Shown: positions 25,781-33,228 of the stretch, one piece after another
Layout of the letters: each line of letters starts with the position of its first letter
Position numbering within the stretch: the first letter of the stretch is position 1
Assembly (NCBI GenBank): GCA_944323825.1
Contig: CALUTY010000002.1
Coordinates: forward strand, 152,495 to 216,494
Direction: 5' to 3'
Length of the DNA stretch: 64,000 nucleotides
Source of the DNA: an uncultured Bacteroidales bacterium
GTDB taxonomy: Bacteria; Bacteroidota; Bacteroidia; Bacteroidales; UBA932
The notes under the pieces: generated by a model
Databases searched by the model: none
What the model was told of the DNA's origin: nothing
The model's input: only the letters and a program-made list of their open reading frames with translations
Program-made: the position numbers and the translations under genes

Positions 25781-26965
25781 TCAAATATCTTTCTCCAAAA
25801 GGTCATCCGAAAAGACAGCCGGAGCCAGATCACGGAGATTGTACCTGCTTGCCATCACCTGTCCGTATGCCCCGGCGCTGCGGATTGCCATCAGGTCGCC
25901 CCTCACGCTCAACGGCAGCAGACGGCCAGCTCCCCACACATCACTCGACTCACAAACTGGACCGACCACATCATACACCTGGTCGCTTTCCCTTCCGTCA
26001 TGCACCTCCGCCGACAGATTTTCTATCTTGTGGTATGCCCCGTAGAGAGCCGGTCTGATGAGATCGTTCATCCCGGCATCAAGGATCAGGAAGGTCTTCG
26101 TCTCCCCGCTCTTGACGAAAAGGACACGGGAAATGAGGGTCCCGCACTGGGCCACCACCGACCTTCCGGGCTCCACATGCACAGACTGCCCCGGCTTCAG
26201 CGGCAGATTCTCCGCTATGGTCCTGAACCATGTCCCGAAATCCGCCACAGGATTGGCATCCGGGTCCTCATAGTCCACACCGAGACCACCGCCGAGGTCT
26301 ATATTCCTTATTTCAAGCCCCTTGTCCTCAAACCAGCGCACAATCTCCGAAGCACGCCTGCATTCAAGTGAATAAACCTCCTCCACATCAGTTATCTGCG
26401 ACCCTATATGGAAATGCAGCCCCTGCAGATCCACGGCACCGCACCTTCCGAGCAGAGCCACAAGGGCTTCGAACTCATGCCTCGACACCCCGAACTTGTT
26501 TTCATAAAGTCCGGTGGTGACATATTTGTGCGTATGCGCGTCTATGTCAGGGTTGATACGCACCGAGACATTGGCCCTCACCCCCAGGGAAGCTGCGAAA
26601 CCGTTCACCACCTCTATCTCCTGAAGAGATTCGCAGTTGAAGGTACCTATTCCGAGCCTCAGCGACTCCGTTATCTCCCTGTCGCTTTTCCCTACCCCGG
26701 CAAACACGATGTCTTCAGGACGGAAACCGCACCTGTAAGCATGCAGGACCTCATTCCCGCTCACACAGTCCGCACCGAATCCGTATGAGGCTATGTGACG
26801 GAGCAGCCTTTCTTCCGTATTTGCCTTTATGGCATAGTGCACCTTTATGCCGTACTGCGACGAAAGGGAGGCCAGTTCCGAAACCGTGGTACGGAACAGG
26901 TCCATGTCATAGAAATAAAACGGAGTGACTATCTTCCCGAATGCATCAATATATCCAGATTGCAT
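25781..26965 (-). CDS. lysA: diaminopimelate decarboxylase
   Basis: A 394-residue fold-III PLP enzyme that converts meso-diaminopimelate to L-lysine, the final step of lysine synthesis. The PLP Lys47 is in H-Y-A-I-K-A-N, the H-F-H-I-G-S-Q motif lies near residue 190, a glycine-rich phosphate loop G-G-G-L-G-V-D-Y lies near 225, and the substrate-binding C-E-S-S-D near 335 is followed by S-A-G-A-Y-G. The C-E-S-x-D and G-A-Y-G wording favours DAP over ornithine or carboxynorspermidine substrates. A TATTTTTG box on the reverse strand lies only four bases before the ATG, implying a leaderless mRNA as at nadE. Divergent to it is the deoxyhypusine-synthase-like gene. Confidence 0.95.
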   Translation of the reverse strand: MQSGYIDAFGKIVTPFYFYDMDLFRTTVSELASLSSQYGIKVHYAIKANTEERLLRHIASYGFGADCVSGNEVLHAYRCGFRPEDIVFAGVGKSDREITESLRLGIGTFNCESLQEIEVVNGFAASLGVRANVSVRINPDIDAHTHKYVTTGLYENKFGVSRHEFEALVALLGRCGAVDLQGLHFHIGSQITDVEEVYSLECRRASEIVRWFEDKGLEIRNIDLGGGLGVDYEDPDANPVADFGTWFRTIAENLPLKPGQSVHVEPGRSVVAQCGTLISRVLFVKSGETKTFLILDAGMNDLIRPALYGAYHKIENLSAEVHDGRESDQVYDVVGPVCESSDVWGAGRLLPLSVRGDLMAIRSAGAYGQVMASRYNLRDLAPAVFSDDLLEKDI

Positions 26966-26969
26966 ATTC

Positions 26970-26998
26970 CAAAAATATTCAGATTGTATATCAGCAAA
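26970..26998 (-). promoter_or_regulatory. probable promoter of lysA
   Basis: On the reverse strand TATTTTTG (plus strand 26970-26977) stands four bases before the lysA ATG. A TTTG box (plus strand 26995-26998) is 17 bases upstream, shorter than the usual 19-21. The box-to-ATG geometry is identical to that of nadE. Confidence 0.45.
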
Positions 26999-27028
26999 TT
27001 GTATGTCAGCAAAAGTTTGACAAAAACG

Positions 27029-27061
27029 CTTGCAAAAATAGCGAAAAATTCGCTAATTTCG
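27029..27061 (+). promoter_or_regulatory. probable promoter of the deoxyhypusine-synthase-like gene
   Basis: CTTG (27029-27032), 21 bases, then TAATTTCG (27054-27061), one base off TAnnTTTG. A small inverted repeat GCGAA-AAA-TTCGC (27041-27053) lies in the spacer and could be an operator. The ATG is 50 bases downstream at 27111. Confidence 0.5.
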
Positions 27062-27110
27062 CAGTTTGAATCCAACATTCCCCGGATGGGGAGCAAAAAC
27101 AACTGACAAA

Positions 27111-28085
27111 ATGGAAAAAGGACCTATTTCACAGTTCATTACACACCATTACCGTCATTTCAACTCTGCGGCCCTCGTGGATGCCGCAAAGGCATACGAC
27201 GAACACATGAAGAAGGGCGGAAAGATGATGTTGGCCATGGCCGGCGCCATGAGTACGGCCGAATTGGGAATCTCCCTCGCAGAGATGATACGCCAGGACA
27301 AGTTCCAGATCGTTTCATGCTCAGCCAACAATCTTGAGGAAGACATCATGAATCTGGTGGCACACTCCCACTACTACAGGGTGCCGGGCTACAGGGATCT
27401 CACTCCTGCACAGGAAAAGGAGCTCCTCGACAACCACTACAACCGTGTCACCGACACCTGCATCCCTGAGGAAGAGGCATTCCGCCGACTGGAGCACCAC
27501 CTCCTCGACATCTGGAAAGACATGCAGGCAAAGGGCGAAAGGCTTCTCCCTTACGAAGTAATATACAGGCTTCTCCGCAGCGGAGTCCTCGAGCAGTACT
27601 ACGAAATCGACCCTAAGGACAGCTGGGTTCTTGCCGCATGCGAAAAGAACATCCCTATCGTGGTTCCGGCATGGGAAGACTGCACCACAGGCAACATCTT
27701 CGCAGCACACTGCATCAAGGGAGAGCTTGATCCGCACATCATCAAGAACGGCATCGAGACAATGATATTCCTCACCGACTGGTACAAGAACAATTCAGGC
27801 GGAGAAGGAGTGGGCTTCTTCCAGATCGGAGGCGGCACAGCCGGCGACTTCCCTATCTGCGTCGTCCCTATGATGGAGCAGGACCTCGGATGGACAGGCA
27901 CGCCGCTCTGGAAATACTTCTGCCAGATCTCGGACAGCACCACTTCATACGGCTCATACTCAGGAGCGGTTCCGAACGAGAAGATCACCTGGGGCAAGCT
28001 CGATGTGGACACGCCGAGATTCATCGTGGAGTCCGACGCCACCATAGTCGCTCCGCTGATGTTCGCCTACATACTGGGCTGGTAA
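27111..28085 (+). CDS. deoxyhypusine synthase family protein
   Basis: A 324-residue protein with the NAD-dependent deoxyhypusine-synthase fold. The C-terminal block S-G-A-V-P-N-E-K then I-T-W-G-K-L-D-V-D corresponds to the eukaryotic active-site segment. The lysine that carries the aminobutyl intermediate is present (Lys296), and E-S-D-A-T-I-V-A-P-L follows. Bacteria lack the eIF5A substrate, so the enzyme probably transfers the aminobutyl group of spermidine to a small amine (homospermidine-type chemistry) or acts in another polyamine step. The ATG at 27111 is preferred to the upstream ORF start because a promoter lies between. It is divergent from lysA. A GACGGCA/TGCCGTC hairpin lies near 28110. 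Confidence 0.88.
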   Translation: MEKGPISQFITHHYRHFNSAALVDAAKAYDEHMKKGGKMMLAMAGAMSTAELGISLAEMIRQDKFQIVSCSANNLEEDIMNLVAHSHYYRVPGYRDLTPAQEKELLDNHYNRVTDTCIPEEEAFRRLEHHLLDIWKDMQAKGERLLPYEVIYRLLRSGVLEQYYEIDPKDSWVLAACEKNIPIVVPAWEDCTTGNIFAAHCIKGELDPHIIKNGIETMIFLTDWYKNNSGGEGVGFFQIGGGTAGDFPICVVPMMEQDLGWTGTPLWKYFCQISDSTTSYGSYSGAVPNEKITWGKLDVDTPRFIVESDATIVAPLMFAYILGW

Positions 28086-28231
28086 CCGTACCGTACACAA
28101 GCGCAAAGCAAGACGGCAAGGTTTCCGGGCCATGCCGTCACACAATGACACAGGGGCGGTCAGAAGACCGGGGAAAATACGGACTCTGCCGCTCCTGATA
28201 TTTATGCAGGAGACGATTTCTTAACCCAATC

Positions 28232-29407
28232 ATGATGTCCCGCATTCTGGATATACATTTCATACAATGGATCGGACTGACGGTCTCATTGACGCTGGCC
28301 ATTGTCCTTATGCTGATAAATGTGCCACGCACTGAATATGCAAAGAAACTGACCAGGGCCAAGACCACCATAGCGACCAACTTCATGGTGGGAGCATTCA
28401 TATTCGGCTACACCCTCTATCATTCAGACCTGCCGGACTATGAAGACTTCTCCGCCATCACCATGCTGATAATCACGGCATTCTCGTCCATCATCATGTC
28501 ATATTCACTCATAAACCTGATGCAGCCGAGATACATCGACGCCAGCAGATTCATGATCAGCGTCTTCATCCTGTTCTTTGTCAGCGCAGTCCTTACGGAA
28601 TCCTTCTTTTCCGATGACAGGAGGCTCCACAGGATCACTCTGATAGTGGCAATAGTAATGTATGCCCTGCAGAATTCGTATCTGATCATCATCTTTGACA
28701 AGGCATACAAAAGATCCCTTGACCTTCTGGAAAAATATTATGACGAAGACGAGAAGCACAAGCTCAAATGGATCAGGTTCTGCTACATCCTGACCATGCT
28801 CACGACAATGTTCGTCCTTGTCTACATGTTCATCCCGAAAGGGCTCATAAAGATATACACCTTCTTCTACATCCTGTATCTCATATATTTCACCGGCAAT
28901 TTCATTTCATTCCTCGGCAGTCACAAGCTCCTTCTGGACGCATTCGGACACAGCGCATTTTCAAGGCCGGGTCCGACCAGGAAAAGGAGGCAGGCCAAAA
29001 GGAAGGCTGCAGAGCCGGCAGCCATTGCAGCCAGCGGAAACACCGATGATGTCAACCAGGAATTTGAAGCCATCGAACAGGCACTCAAGAAATGGGTGAG
29101 CCAGAAGAAATACAGGGAATACGACAAGAGCCGTGAAGAAGTCGCCCATGAACTCGGGACGACAAGGGAAATGCTGCATCTGTATTTCACCGAAAAGGTC
29201 GGACAGGACTTCAGAAGCTGGAGAACGGACCTGAGAATAAACGATGCCAAGCAGATGCTCCTGGACAAACGGGACACATCCATAAACCTCATCGGGGAGA
29301 TGGTGGGATTCAGCGACAGATCCAACTTCCATCGCCAATTTTCCAAGCTGGTGGGCTGCTCACCGAAAAGATGGAGGGACACCGCAGGCCATCCCGAGGT
29401 TTATTGA
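28232..29407 (+). CDS. membrane-anchored AraC-family transcriptional regulator
   Basis: A 391-residue protein. The N-terminal 235 residues form about seven membrane helices (near 10-30, 45-65, 72-92, 105-125, 132-152, 180-200 and 208-230), and the C-terminal 110 residues are an AraC DNA-binding domain (from about 275, ending S-D-R-S-N-F-H-R-Q-F-S-K and C-S-P-K-R-W). A basic, alanine-rich linker joins them. Such regulators sense a signal in or across the membrane and act on nearby or distant promoters. The stop overlaps by 7 bases the end of the convergent lipoprotein gene. Signal and targets are unknown. Confidence 0.88.
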   Translation: MMSRILDIHFIQWIGLTVSLTLAIVLMLINVPRTEYAKKLTRAKTTIATNFMVGAFIFGYTLYHSDLPDYEDFSAITMLIITAFSSIIMSYSLINLMQPRYIDASRFMISVFILFFVSAVLTESFFSDDRRLHRITLIVAIVMYALQNSYLIIIFDKAYKRSLDLLEKYYDEDEKHKLKWIRFCYILTMLTTMFVLVYMFIPKGLIKIYTFFYILYLIYFTGNFISFLGSHKLLLDAFGHSAFSRPGPTRKRRQAKRKAAEPAAIAASGNTDDVNQEFEAIEQALKKWVSQKKYREYDKSREEVAHELGTTREMLHLYFTEKVGQDFRSWRTDLRINDAKQMLLDKRDTSINLIGEMVGFSDRSNFHRQFSKLVGCSPKRWRDTAGHPEVY

Positions 29408-29853
29408 ATATAGATAGGGGCAAGGTTGGCGCAATAGGCGTCAATAGTGGGGTCGTACAGACCTGATTTCCATGTGTATACACAGCTGGCTTCCGAGTAT
29501 GGAGCGTTCGCGCCTTGCCTTTTGGCCTGCACTTTTATGATAACGTCCCCGTCAGGGCGCAGCTGCAGCCTTGTTTCATAATACCCGTCATCCGAAGTGA
29601 AGGTATCGGCCTCGACGAGTGATGTCCCGTCACCGACATCATACCTGTCAAATACAGCCACTGATACAATTGCCCCCCCCAAAGCGGAAGCCTGAGGGTC
29701 GGAGTCCGATCCCTCATACACATATCCGCGCACCGACAGGGTGGTCATGCCGTCGGCATCAGCTTTCAATTCATCATCATAACTCATGCACGACTGGGCT
29801 GCAGGCAACGCCATACAGCATAAATAAAGGATATTCTTCAATAAAAATTTCAT
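29401..29853 (-). CDS. small lipoprotein with a carboxypeptidase-regulatory-like fold
   Basis: A 150-residue protein with a lipoprotein signal (A-A-Q-S-C, Cys22). One beta-sandwich domain (T-L-S-V-R-G-Y-V-Y-E-G, then T-S-D-D-G-Y-Y-E-T-R-L) has the form of the carboxypeptidase regulatory-like or Cna B-like domains seen on Bacteroidales surface lipoproteins. The longer reading frame running to 30003 is only the translated repeat; the real start is the ATG at 29853, placed 43 bases from a perfect promoter. A run of eight G in the coding strand (plus strand C at 29673-29680) falls inside the reading frame and could slip. Function unknown. Confidence 0.8.
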   Translation of the reverse strand: MKFLLKNILYLCCMALPAAQSCMSYDDELKADADGMTTLSVRGYVYEGSDSDPQASALGGAIVSVAVFDRYDVGDGTSLVEADTFTSDDGYYETRLQLRPDGDVIIKVQAKRQGANAPYSEASCVYTWKSGLYDPTIDAYCANLAPIYIQ

Positions 29854-29895
29854 TCCGGCATCAGATTTTGCCGGTTCAGATTTCAGACACGGCTG

Positions 29896-29927
29896 CAAAT
29901 ATACGCAAAAGCTGAGTGCAGAGCAAA
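29896..29927 (-). promoter_or_regulatory. promoter of the lipoprotein gene, inside the first repeat copy
   Basis: Reverse strand TTTG (plus strand 29924-29927), exactly 20 bases, then TATATTTG (plus strand 29896-29903). Both boxes are perfect. Of the three repeat copies only this gene-proximal one has the final G; the other two read TATATTTA. The upstream TTTG box lies inside a perfect palindrome. Confidence 0.75.
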
Positions 29928-30083
29928 TAAATTTGCTCTGCCGAAGCGCCATAGTATATGTAGCCGTCAGGCTAAATATACGCAGAAACCGAGAGCAGAG
30001 CAAATTTATTTGCTATGCCGAGGTGCAACAGTATATGTAGCCATCAGGCTAAATATACGCAGAAACCGAGAGCAGAGCAAATT
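29897..30083. repeat. 77-base tandem repeat, about 2.4 copies, each with a promoter-like pair
   Basis: The 371-base gap 29854-30224 has no gene. Its main content is a direct repeat whose copies begin at 29897, 29974 and 30051 (period exactly 77). Each copy contains, on the reverse strand, TTTG-N20-TATATTT(G/A), a palindrome at the upstream box (AGAGCAAAT-AA-ATTTGCTCT in copy 1; shorter in copy 2) and, in copies 1-2, a small TAGCC/GGCTA hairpin. Spurious short reading frames across it repeat the same peptide, which explains the apparent ORFs here. Beyond it, 30084-30132 is unremarkable and a terminator follows. Confidence 0.85.
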
Positions 30084-30132
30084 TTCCAGTCCGGAATGAC
30101 AATGAGGGGGTATTTTTTTGCGGATAGGCACT

Positions 30133-30167
30133 AAAAAAATGAAGATGACCCCGGTTTTCGAGTCATC
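30133..30167 (-). terminator. terminator of the recF-pdxB-DUF4301 operon
   Basis: On the reverse strand GATGAC pairs with GTCATC around a GC-rich inner part, followed by CATTTTTTTAG (plus strand A-run 30133-30139). It lies about 60 bases after the end of the DUF4301 gene. Confidence 0.65.
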
Positions 30168-30224
30168 CCCATTCATAAAATCCGCATAAACCATTGAAAT
30201 TCAGCGGTACGTCATCTTTAATTT

Positions 30225-31733
30225 TTACTGATGAGCCGGTCTGAGCAGGTCAAGCACCACCTTGACAGGATTGAAGGTCTCCAGAGGCACTTCCACGAAC
30301 ATCGTGTTCCAGTCGCTCATGGAGCCGTTCCACAGGCCAGGAAGTTCGAGTGCCTTCAGTTCCCTGCCCTGATAGCTCTTCGAGCTGATGAAGCCGGCAT
30401 CATGGTCCACATGCTCAAGAAGATTGAACGGCTGTCCCTTGTAGTCATGAAGACAGCATACGAGGTCCACAGGGTTGAAGTGCGTGGCTGATGCAAGCGC
30501 AGCCTTTGCATCCGGGTCAGTCATGTTGATCTGGACGCTTTCAAGTATCTGGAGAGAGGTAGAGCCGTCCTTCTCGGCGATTATGAAAGGTCCGCCGCCC
30601 GGCTCGCCCTGATTCTTCACCATTCCGCAAACACGGACAGGCCTGTTGAGCTTCTTTCTCAGCATCTCCACCCTTGAAGCGCAGTCGGCAGCCTTCGGCA
30701 GGGTTATGCACAGTTCCTTGTCAAGGAAGGCCTCTATCCTGTCGCAGAGCACTCCGCAGCTCTCTGAGCATACATCAGTGCAGGCATCAAGCTCTCTCAG
30801 GAAGCCATGCAGGGTGTCCCTCAGTTCAAGGCATTTTCCGAGCAGTATCTTCTTGTATTTCGCCGTTACAGGCAGGAGGCGTTCATTGGCCACATTGTCT
30901 ATGTTCTTTATCGAAACCACCTCTTCCTTTATATTGTTGAGATTATATATGAGGGCACCGTGTCCGGCAGGCCTGAACAGCAGCGAATCCGTCTCGGTGC
31001 GGAACGGACGGTTCTCCACATCCACGGCCACGGTGTCCGTAGCCTTGTCCTGGAATGTGAAGGTGATGTTGTACTTCACGCCATAGCGCCTTTCATATTC
31101 AGCCTTGACGCCCTCATATACCTCCTCGAACAGAGGCCTGTGCTCAGGCGAGATTGTCACCACGATATTGGCGGTTCCGTCAGGGTTGCGCATATAATCC
31201 TGAGCCTCCACAAGATGCTCCGCAAAGGCAGTCCTTGCCTCACCGTCTGCATATCTGTGGAACTTGATGACCCCCTTCGGCTTGGAGCCATAGTTCAGAC
31301 CCTCGGCGGTCAATGTCTTTGAAAGCACGGATTTCCTGTACTCAGCACTGTCTTCCGGCTCGCCGAAAAGGGCAGGGTCGTAAAAGGCGAATTTCCTGAT
31401 ATTGGCCGCAAAGCGTGCAGCAGGCGAATCCGGCTTCACATCCTCACCGGAACGGAGCACATCCAGTCCGCTGAAAAGGTCCTTGAACATTCTTGAAGCC
31501 GCACCGGATGCCGGCACGAACTTGCATTTCCCGTCCATGTGCGCACTGCCGTAATATTTCACTGCAGCTTCCTCTCCTGCGGCATCAAGCACCTTGATGC
31601 CCCTTGCCGGAGTGGCCGGAGCCACGATCTTCATCCACGGGAAGCCTTTCCTGAAATGTTCAACCTGTTCTTCCACGGTCTTGACAGACGAGCCTCTTTC
31701 CTCTATCTGCCTGATGTCTTTTTCCTGAAACAT
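30225..31733 (-). CDS. DUF4301 family protein
   Basis: A 502-residue cytoplasmic protein of the DUF4301 family. The start is at the ATG that gives M-F-Q-E-K-D-I-R-Q-I-E-E-R-G, the usual beginning; an earlier in-frame start would add ten unconserved residues. The conserved F-V-P-A-S-G-A-A-S-R-M-F block near residue 75 looks like a nucleotidyltransferase-style G-x-G/S-x-R-M loop, and C-G-M-V-K-N-Q-G-E-P-G-G-G-P-F lies near 385. Function unknown; a sugar-nucleotide or nucleotide-binding role is only a guess. It is the last gene of the recF-DUF721-pdxB operon, 73 bases after pdxB, and may therefore be linked to cofactor or amino-acid metabolism. Confidence 0.85.
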   Translation of the reverse strand: MFQEKDIRQIEERGSSVKTVEEQVEHFRKGFPWMKIVAPATPARGIKVLDAAGEEAAVKYYGSAHMDGKCKFVPASGAASRMFKDLFSGLDVLRSGEDVKPDSPAARFAANIRKFAFYDPALFGEPEDSAEYRKSVLSKTLTAEGLNYGSKPKGVIKFHRYADGEARTAFAEHLVEAQDYMRNPDGTANIVVTISPEHRPLFEEVYEGVKAEYERRYGVKYNITFTFQDKATDTVAVDVENRPFRTETDSLLFRPAGHGALIYNLNNIKEEVVSIKNIDNVANERLLPVTAKYKKILLGKCLELRDTLHGFLRELDACTDVCSESCGVLCDRIEAFLDKELCITLPKAADCASRVEMLRKKLNRPVRVCGMVKNQGEPGGGPFIIAEKDGSTSLQILESVQINMTDPDAKAALASATHFNPVDLVCCLHDYKGQPFNLLEHVDHDAGFISSKSYQGRELKALELPGLWNGSMSDWNTMFVEVPLETFNPVKVVLDLLRPAHQ

Positions 31734-31806
31734 TGTCTTATAAGTTTTAATGTCATTAATCAAAATATGAATAATTTCAAATGTTACCTGTCAAAATATG
31801 ATTCCG

Positions 31807-32853
31807 TCAATCTACATATATCTCCCTGCGATAATTGTATTCCGAACGGAATTTCTCAAAGTGCTCCGGCTCCATCCTGAACATGAAGTCATCGGTGAAT
31901 ATCGGATAATTGTACTGGAGCACCGCCGTTATCTGTCCCTGATTCATCCCGGTGAGATCAAGATGGACAGGCTTAAGCTCAGGTCCGCCTCCCTGCGGGA
32001 AGAAATCATACAGAGGGGCTATCCCGAAATGCCTTGCGACCGCCTGCACAGAAGACGCCGTCCCGTTCTGCTTTCCCTGATAGGAATAGCCGGCTATATG
32101 CGGAGTCGCGATGTCCACCATTTCAAGGAGTTCCATATTGATGTCCGGCTCATTGTTCCATGTGTCGATGATCACCGGCCCGAGCTTCGGGATGGCATCC
32201 ATCAGGGCATTGTCATCCACCACCTCCCCACGGGAAGTGTTTATGAAGAATGCCCCCGGCCTCATGAGATTGAAGAAATTCTCATCAGCCATCCTTCTTG
32301 TCGTGGCGTCCAGCGGCGTGTGTATGGTCACTATACGGGAATTCAGCAGGAGATGCTCAAGAGAACAGAACCCTTCGGCGCCTTCCTTCTCCGCCCTCGG
32401 AGGGTCGCACCTGAGAACATTGAAGCCTATGTGCCGGGCCATGTGCTCAACAAGCCGACCGACATTTCCCACGCCGATTATCCCGAAATTGTCACCCGGG
32501 GAAAGCTTTATCCCCTTGCGGGAAGCGGTCCCGTACAGGGCTGAAAACACATACTGCATCACTCCCCCGGCATTGCAGCCCTGGGCATTGTGCACCTCTA
32601 TCCCATGGGAATTGCAATAGTCAAAGTCTATATGGTCCGTCCCGATGGTCGCAGTGGCTATCATGGACACCCTCGACCCATCCAGAAGCTCCGCATTGCA
32701 CCTCGTCCTCGTCCTTATTATGAGGGCGTCGGCATCCGCCACATCCTCCTTCGTCATGCTGCGCCCGTCAATATATACCACATCCGCATAAGGCTCGAAC
32801 ACCCCTTCAAGAAAAGGAATGTTCCTGTCTGCAACTATCTTTATCCTGTCCAT
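31807..32853 (-). CDS. pdxB: 4-phosphoerythronate dehydrogenase
   Basis: A 348-residue D-2-hydroxyacid dehydrogenase that oxidises 4-phosphoerythronate in the DXP-dependent pathway to pyridoxal phosphate. The N-terminal part begins I-K-I-V-A-D-R-N-I-P-F, the PdxB form. The NAD-binding domain shows G-V-G-N-V-G-R-L (about 125-132), and catalytic Arg, Glu and His positions are represented by I-R-T-R-T, the E of N-E-P-D and T-P-H-I-A-G. The C-terminal DUF3410-like extension typical of PdxB is present (E-L-K-P-V-H-L-D onwards). ATG at 32853 is used, not the TTG two codons earlier. It lies between DUF721 and DUF4301 genes in the recF operon. Confidence 0.95.
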   Translation of the reverse strand: MDRIKIVADRNIPFLEGVFEPYADVVYIDGRSMTKEDVADADALIIRTRTRCNAELLDGSRVSMIATATIGTDHIDFDYCNSHGIEVHNAQGCNAGGVMQYVFSALYGTASRKGIKLSPGDNFGIIGVGNVGRLVEHMARHIGFNVLRCDPPRAEKEGAEGFCSLEHLLLNSRIVTIHTPLDATTRRMADENFFNLMRPGAFFINTSRGEVVDDNALMDAIPKLGPVIIDTWNNEPDINMELLEMVDIATPHIAGYSYQGKQNGTASSVQAVARHFGIAPLYDFFPQGGGPELKPVHLDLTGMNQGQITAVLQYNYPIFTDDFMFRMEPEHFEKFRSEYNYRREIYVD

Positions 32854-32869
32854 TTTCAATCCTATCCGT

Positions 32870-33214
32870 TTACCTTAAAACCAGTCTCTTCACCTCCAGG
32901 ACCTTGCCCCTGCCGGAAATCGTCCCTGCCTCATTCCTCAGTTCGGCATTGATTTGCCTCAAAAGCTGCTCTCTGCGCACCGTCAGCATGCTCCTGACCA
33001 CCGAAGAACTTATGCTGCAGCAAAGGGTCCCGTTCCGGAAATATTTGTCCATCGTATATTCCGCTGCCCCGGAAACCTTGTCCCACGCCGCGAATATCCT
33101 CATGTCGTTCAGCCCCACCTCCAGTTTCATGTCACGGATACATTCCTCTATGAGCTTGTCGATGGCCTGGGGCTCCCGCCGCTTCATCACTATATAATTT
33201 CCAAGGTCTTTCAT
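32870..33214 (-). CDS. DUF721 (DciA-like) protein
   Basis: A 114-residue protein of the DUF721 family, a KH-fold module related to the DnaB-loading factor DciA. It shows the family pattern: an N-terminal amphipathic helix (I-D-K-L-I-E-E-C-I), W-D-K-V-S-G near residue 45, then a G-T-L-C-C-S-I-S-S-S-V-V-R strand-turn and a final helix region with V-L-E-V-K-R. It begins 15 bases after the end of recF, the usual neighbour of this family. Start chosen at the first ATG after the recF stop (33214); 33187 is an alternative. It probably helps replication initiation or repair. Confidence 0.8.
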   Translation of the reverse strand: MKDLGNYIVMKRREPQAIDKLIEECIRDMKLEVGLNDMRIFAAWDKVSGAAEYTMDKYFRNGTLCCSISSSVVRSMLTVRREQLLRQINAELRNEAGTISGRGKVLEVKRLVLR

Positions 33215-33228
33215 TGCCTTAACATGTT

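Noticed and set aside
25781..26965. Carboxynorspermidine or ornithine decarboxylase instead of lysA
   Set aside because: The C-E-S-x-D and S-A-G-A-Y-G wording and the length fit diaminopimelate decarboxylase, despite the polyamine-like neighbour.
29897..30083. CRISPR-like periodic repeat
   Set aside because: The full 77-base unit is repeated without variable spacers, and there are no cas genes nearby.
30006..30194. 62-codon reverse frame upstream of the lipoprotein gene
   Set aside because: Most of it is a translation of the 77-base repeat; the same peptide recurs in the next copy, so it is not an independent gene.
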